A stretch of 8,734 nt of DNA from Nitrososphaerota archaeon (GTDB lineage Archaea > Thermoproteota > Nitrososphaeria > Nitrososphaerales > Gagatemarchaeaceae): assembly GCA_003135575.1 (NCBI GenBank), contig PLCG01000095.1, positions 1,121 through 9,854 of the forward strand, given 5' to 3'. The notes under the pieces were generated by a model. It saw nothing but the letters and a program-made list of their open reading frames with translations. It did not search any database and was not told the origin of the DNA. Positions 6,128-8,734 of this stretch are shown in pieces. Position 1 is the first letter of the stretch. Every line of letters begins with the position of its first letter. The position numbers were made by a program, and so were the translations under genes.

Positions 6128-7488
6128 TAGCCGCCCGGCCCTGTTTGCCGTCTCCGCAAGACCACAACGGCGGCGACAATGACGACTGATGACAATCCGG
6201 CCACAAGAATCAGACTCGTCGAATCTGGCCCCCCGGACTGGGACGTCGTGGTTGGGCCGAGAGTCGTGACGGGCGGACCCGTGGAGGTCGAAGCGCTCGA
6301 CGAAGGCGAACTACCAGTGGTTATGGATGTGGTGACCGTCGTGGCGGTCACGATGGGGTGAGGAAAGAACGCGAGACCATTCTTCGCTGAAACTATCCCA
6401 AGCAGCAAGAAATACTGGGCCGACGGGTCGCTCGCGATAATGTCGTCGCCGAAGACGCAAAGGCACACCACAGCCCCCTTCTTGTATTGATGCGTGTATG
6501 CGGCGATGAGGTTCTTCGTGTCGTTGGCGAAGACTGACACGACCGACGTGCCGGTCATGTTCGTGATCGTGTTCTCCTCGTGCGATTTGTAGGACTTGAA
6601 GACGACGTTCCCGAACTCGTTGGACATCGCCTTGCCTATCCCGCTGCCGGTGTTGACCACCGACCCGTTGAACTTGTAGGTGTGGAAGCAGCTCGTCTGG
6701 CACGTGTTGCTCCCGGCCCAGTTGGTGTTGTTCTTGTACCAGGGGCACGCGTTGTAGTTGTTCGAGGCGCACGGGATCGGCGACGCGTAGGTGCCGTGGA
6801 ATGCGAACCCGTGCGCGTAGACGAGGGTCTCCTTGTTCGTCGCGGGATCGTAGGTCACCGGGTACTCCAGAGAATGCCCCATCATCACAAGCGTCCCGCC
6901 TCCTGCGACGAAGTTCACGTAGGCGACGTATTCCTGGGCCGTGATGTATTCTGAGAACGGCACGACGACGGCGTCGTACTTTGCGACTTGGCTCAGCGGG
7001 TCGAAGAGAGCGCCTTGGGAGACATTCCAGTCGGTCACAACCTGGACGTTCTTTCCGACGACCAGCCCGCAGTTGACTGCCGTCGGGGAGTAGAGGAAGG
7101 TGTTCATCCCTGCGCTGAGCCCCCACCCTCCCATGAAGTTCGTGCCGCTCGACACGCTCGTGCTGAGCCAGTTGAGGTCGGTCGTGATATTGGACGTGTA
7201 GCCCGTGTACTTTGCGTAGAACGCGTAGAACGACCCCGATTGGTATTGCGAATAGGGGGTCGACGTGAAAATCGGCTGGACCACGGCGACGCGTAGCGAC
7301 CTCACCACCGACGGAATGAATGAGTCGTTGACGCCGTTGTTGCCGAAGCACGTTCCCTGAGTCGAAGTTGTTGTTGCCGCCTGCAGGGCGCCGGGGCGTG
7401 CCCCTATGGGAATGGCGAACGCCGGGGAGACCAGCGTGAAGAGCAAGAACAGAGCGATGAGACCACGGTGGCCTCGCTTTCCCTCCAT
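6127..7488 (-). CDS. Surface protein with amidotransferase-like core, Ser/Thr stalk and C-terminal membrane anchor
   Basis: This 453-residue protein starts at ATG 7488. The frame stays open to 7770, but that extension is Arg/Ser-rich and is only the shadow of the neighbouring zinc-finger gene; a TATA box 23-31 bases ahead also supports 7488. A signal peptide (MEGKRGHRG, then a helix to about residue 25 ending in AFA) is followed by a core of about 60-375. There, YDAVVVPFSEYITAQEY and VAGGGTLVMMG (171-203) resemble the class I glutamine amidotransferase-like fold of ThuA or N,N-dimethylformamidase-type proteins. No catalytic Cys nucleophile elbow is evident. Eight cysteines (47, 140, 240, 248, 263, 267, 342, 344) and seven N-glycosylation sequons suggest an extracellular, disulfide-linked protein. 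A Thr/Ser stalk (about 380-420), one helix (about 424-444) and an RRR stop-transfer end form a type I anchor. The substrate is unknown. Confidence 0.85.
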   Translation of the reverse strand: MEGKRGHRGLIALFLLFTLVSPAFAIPIGARPGALQAATTTSTQGTCFGNNGVNDSFIPSVVRSLRVAVVQPIFTSTPYSQYQSGSFYAFYAKYTGYTSNITTDLNWLSTSVSSGTNFMGGWGLSAGMNTFLYSPTAVNCGLVVGKNVQVVTDWNVSQGALFDPLSQVAKYDAVVVPFSEYITAQEYVAYVNFVAGGGTLVMMGHSLEYPVTYDPATNKETLVYAHGFAFHGTYASPIPCASNNYNACPWYKNNTNWAGSNTCQTSCFHTYKFNGSVVNTGSGIGKAMSNEFGNVVFKSYKSHEENTITNMTGTSVVSVFANDTKNLIAAYTHQYKKGAVVCLCVFGDDIIASDPSAQYFLLLGIVSAKNGLAFFPHPIVTATTVTTSITTGSSPSSSASTSTGPPVTTLGPTTTSQSGGPDSTSLILVAGLSSVVIVAAVVVLRRRQTGPGG

Positions 7489-7510
7489 CAATTCGCGCTC
7501 CCCCGACCGG

Positions 7511-7519
7511 CTCTTAAGA
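7511..7519 (-). promoter_or_regulatory. TATA box for a leaderless surface-protein mRNA
   Basis: On the minus strand TCTTAAGAG is centred 27 bases ahead of ATG 7488. It is the only AT-rich block in the 70-base spacer, and no SD is seen. This spacing predicts that transcription starts at or next to the A of the start codon. Confidence 0.5.
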
Positions 7520-7558
7520 CTAGCCGTGCGGTCCCGCGAGCCCCTCTGGGGATGCGGG

Positions 7559-7810
7559 TCATATCGAGATCCCGTGCGCCTCGAAGAGGTGCTCGTCCTT
7601 CTTCTCTGACTCCACCTCCGCCCCGCAGACCTCGCACACGATGGGCTGGTCGCCTGGCGACGTCTCGTTCTCGAACCCCGCGAAACCCTCGTCCATGTCC
7701 CCCGAGATTCTCTCCATGTGCTCCTCGTAGCACTCGTTGCACAAGTTCCTGCGGCAGAGAAGGCACCCAACGGTGGCCTCCCTCTTCCGGCAATTCTCGC
7801 AGATGACCAT
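7559..7810 (-). CDS. Small zinc-finger protein: B-box-like module plus C2H2-like finger
   Basis: This 83-residue protein starts at ATG 7810, which has GGGAG 8 bases upstream; an in-frame TTG at 7825 would add five residues. The N-terminal half has C4-x2-C7, C16-x2-C19, C24-x2-C27 and H31, spaced like a B-box or similar cross-brace zinc module. The C-terminal half has C59-x2-C62-x11-H74-x4-H79, a C2H2-like finger. An acidic linker (about 38-56: DMDEGFAGFENETSPGD) joins them, and the whole protein is acidic apart from the first module. Such small zinc proteins in archaea may bind nucleic acid or protein partners. The acidic nature makes DNA binding by simple charge less likely. It reads away from the micro-genes at 7952-8217 and lies ahead of the surface-protein gene. 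I do not recognise a named family; function is unknown. Confidence 0.8.
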   Translation of the reverse strand: MVICENCRKREATVGCLLCRRNLCNECYEEHMERISGDMDEGFAGFENETSPGDQPIVCEVCGAEVESEKKDEHLFEAHGISI

Positions 7811-7858
7811 GGAGCCAGCTCCCAAGGAAGTCAGTCGCGGTGGCTCAAATGGTTATCC

Positions 7859-7894
7859 CAAGATGAGATTTACGTGATATGCGCGGCCATCTTG
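7859..7894. repeat. Inverted repeat CAAGATG / CATCTTG in the divergent intergenic region
   Basis: A perfect 7-base inverted pair at 7859-7865 and 7888-7894 is separated by 22 bases. It lies between the minus-strand zinc-finger gene and the plus-strand micro-genes, where both promoters should be. It could be an operator or chance; nothing else in the sequence decides this. Confidence 0.35.
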
Positions 7895-7917
7895 CAATAA
7901 TCGCTCATTTTGGCCGT

Positions 7918-7934
7918 TATCTTCCCCTAAGATA
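7918..7934. repeat. Short hairpin TATCTT-CCCCT-AAGATA before the micro-genes
   Basis: Six perfectly paired bases flank a five-base loop, 17 bases before TTG 7952. It may be an operator, or part of a leader that can fold. At six pairs, mostly A-T, the hairpin would be weak. It is in the same AT-richer block as the repeat at 7859-7894. Confidence 0.3.
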
Positions 7935-7951
7935 GTTATGGACCTTCGCGC

Positions 7952-8095
7952 TTGATAATAGTAGGGTCTGCGATAAGGAAGACGAACCGCTACGAGGTGC
8001 GGTGTAAGAAGTGCACGTCGAAAGAATCATTCCGAACCGTGTTCTGCGCGCCTTGCTTGAAGGAGCAGGAGGGCAATGGATGTCGTCTGCGTTAG
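7952..8095 (+). CDS. Micro-gene: 47-residue Cys4 zinc-ribbon-like peptide
   Basis: Starting from TTG 7952 and ending at TAG 8093-8095, this frame encodes 47 residues with C18-K-K-C21 and C32-A-P-C35, a CxxC-x10-CxxC zinc-ribbon layout, plus C44 near the end. No ATG or GTG upstream in frame is available before the stop at 7928-7930, so the start is uncertain. From codon 9 to about codon 41 the third positions are mostly G or C, as in the neighbours; after that they become A/T-rich. That points to coding in this frame up to about 8074 and in another frame after it. Overlap with the next frame (8080-8217) means either two translationally coupled micro-genes or one gene split by a frameshift. No known family is recognised. 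Confidence 0.45.
   Translation: MIIVGSAIRKTNRYEVRCKKCTSKESFRTVFCAPCLKEQEGNGCRLR
8068..8073 (+). promoter_or_regulatory. Shine-Dalgarno GGAGGG before ATG 8080
   Basis: GGAGGG sits 6 bases before ATG 8080, inside the end of the zinc-ribbon frame. It favours an independent start for the 45-residue peptide and weakens the case for the longer frame beginning at GTG 8011. Confidence 0.5.
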
Positions 8096-8217
8096 GAATC
8101 ACCACCTACAACTCGGAGCGCTACGTAGACCAGGGGATGTCGTTTCAGCGGACACTGGAAAACGCACGAAGGCAAGGCATGACGCTCAGGGAATTCGAGA
8201 AGCGCCTCGGGCGCTGA
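8080..8217 (+). CDS. Micro-gene: 45-residue basic peptide, probably helical at its C-terminus
   Basis: The chosen start, ATG 8080, is 6 bases after GGAGGG and overlaps the zinc-ribbon frame by 16 bases, a typical coupled arrangement. An upstream GTG 8011 in the same frame gives 68 residues, but codon third positions are A/T-rich before about 8095. The peptide reads from MSSALGITTYNSERY to the basic, charged FQRTLENARRQG and LREFEKRLGR, the last parts likely an amphipathic helix. It has no cysteine. If the two micro-genes are one frame-disrupted gene, this is the C-terminal half of a Cys4 zinc-ribbon protein of about 85-90 residues. No family is recognised; a role in binding a partner or nucleic acid is speculation from its charge. 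Confidence 0.5.
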   Translation: MSSALGITTYNSERYVDQGMSFQRTLENARRQGMTLREFEKRLGR

Positions 8218-8297
8218 CGACCCCCGCATAAGGTACCTCCCTCAAGAGCGAGGCTGTAGTCTGCCCCAATGTGACCCATTTTCGGTAAACCTCGTCA

Positions 8298-8306
8298 AGA
8301 TATATC
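8298..8306 (+). promoter_or_regulatory. TATA box for the FAD/NAD(P) oxidoreductase gene
   Basis: AGATATATC is a near-ideal archaeal TATA box centred about 33 bases before ATG 8335. Transcription should start around 8329, leaving a leader of roughly five bases. No SD is visible. The 80 bases ahead of it (8218-8297) hold no other clear signal. Confidence 0.6.
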
Positions 8307-8334
8307 GTCGCTCCCACCGGGTGAGCGATACGCC

Positions 8335-8734
8335 ATGCAATCTCGCGCTTCGTCTGGAGGCTGGGCGCGCCAGCCGCTCGAGACGACGGTCCTCGTCTCC
8401 GACCAGATCACGCCCTCAACTCGCAGGATTATTTTGAAAAAGCCCGACGGGTTCTCGTTCCTCCCCGTCCAGTTCACCTTTCTCACGCTGAAGACAGACG
8501 AGGGGCCAGACGCGCGACCCATGTCAATCGCGACCTCCCCCACACGCCCGAACCTGGAGTACGCTGTGCGAGTCGGCGAGTCTCCCTTCAAGCGCGCCTT
8601 CGCCTCCCTGCAGCCCGGGGACAGCGTCGTCGTCCAGGGGCCTTTCGGGCACTTCATCTTGAACGAGGAGCGCCCGGCTGTCTTGCTCGCCGGAGGAATC
8701 GGGATAACCCCGTTGAAGGGAATGGCGGAGTACG
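8335..8734 (+). CDS. Ferredoxin reductase-type FAD/NAD(P)-binding oxidoreductase (3' truncated by window edge)
   Basis: The first 133 codons are present, starting at ATG 8335, which fits the TATA box at 8298. The order of motifs is that of the ferredoxin-NADP reductase superfamily. There is a beta-barrel with FLPVQFTFLTL (about 42-52), then the FAD-binding R61-P-M-S64-IATS (usual RxYS, here M for Y). GDSVVVQGPFGHF follows (about 96-108), then the NAD(P)-binding start LLAGGIGITPLKGM (117-130). Such proteins move electrons between NAD(P)H and ferredoxin, a flavin or a partner subunit. The distal NAD(P) half and any [2Fe-2S] domain lie beyond the window, so the exact type (ferredoxin or flavin reductase, or an electron-transfer subunit) cannot be told. 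The short N-terminus before the barrel shows no iron-sulfur domain ahead of it. Confidence 0.93.
   Translation, partial: MQSRASSGGWARQPLETTVLVSDQITPSTRRIILKKPDGFSFLPVQFTFLTLKTDEGPDARPMSIATSPTRPNLEYAVRVGESPFKRAFASLQPGDSVVVQGPFGHFILNEERPAVLLAGGIGITPLKGMAEY

Noticed and set aside
6311..7351. 346-residue minus-strand frame over the surface-protein gene
   Set aside because: Arg/His-rich shadow with no domain; the other frame has a signal peptide and anchor.
7489..7770. N-terminal extension of the surface protein to 7770 (minus strand)
   Set aside because: The added 94 residues are Arg/Ser-rich with no motif, lie across from the conserved Cys/His frame of the zinc-finger gene, and precede a clear signal peptide at 7488.
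7917..8105. 62-residue minus-strand frame over the micro-genes
   Set aside because: No motif and no start signal; the plus strand has the Cys4 layout and the SD.
8295..8657. 120-residue minus-strand frame over the oxidoreductase
   Set aside because: It covers the conserved FAD/NAD(P) motifs of the plus strand and would include the TATA box; a shadow.

Overview
The window looks like high-GC archaeal DNA. The signs are AT-rich TATA-like boxes about 25-30 bases ahead of several starts, frequent GTG/TTG starts with little or no leader, an archaeal-type short triosephosphate isomerase, heavy use of AGG arginine codons, and secreted proteins with Ser/Thr-rich stalks. A TACK-group lineage such as Nitrososphaerota (Thaumarchaeota) would fit, but that placement is an inference and is weak. 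No rRNA, tRNA, mobile element or CRISPR array was seen.

Left region (1-2885, + strand): a tight three-gene operon. It holds the C-terminal part of a MoxR-family AAA+ ATPase, a DUF58 protein with a vWA-like domain, and an unrecognised membrane protein with about seven helices. The genes are 2-3 bases apart. MoxR-DUF58 pairs are generally thought to act as a chaperone-like ATPase with a vWA partner at the membrane; the third protein is a natural candidate for the membrane part of this complex.

Middle region (2886-4601, + strand): a small two-helix membrane protein with its own TATA box, an N-terminally anchored exoprotein with a Thr/Ser stalk and a beta-rich domain, and tpiA, the glycolytic/gluconeogenic triosephosphate isomerase.

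Right-middle region (4624-7810, - strand): a membrane-anchored PQQ-like beta-propeller protein, a signal-peptide surface protein with a glutamine-amidotransferase-like core, Ser/Thr stalk and C-terminal anchor, and a small zinc-finger protein combining a B-box-like module with a C2H2-like finger. Together with the 191-residue exoprotein, three of the genes flanking tpiA encode stalked cell-surface proteins.

Right region (7811-8734): an AT-richer divergent intergenic stretch with two short inverted repeats, then two overlapping micro-genes. One is a 47-residue Cys4 zinc-ribbon-like peptide and the other a 45-residue basic, probably helical peptide; they could also be one frame-disrupted gene. 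The window ends inside a ferredoxin-reductase-type FAD/NAD(P)-binding oxidoreductase preceded by a strong TATA box.

Most genes belong to known families. The parts least explained by known families are the 7839-8217 region, the amidotransferase-like surface protein and the membrane partner of the MoxR-DUF58 pair.
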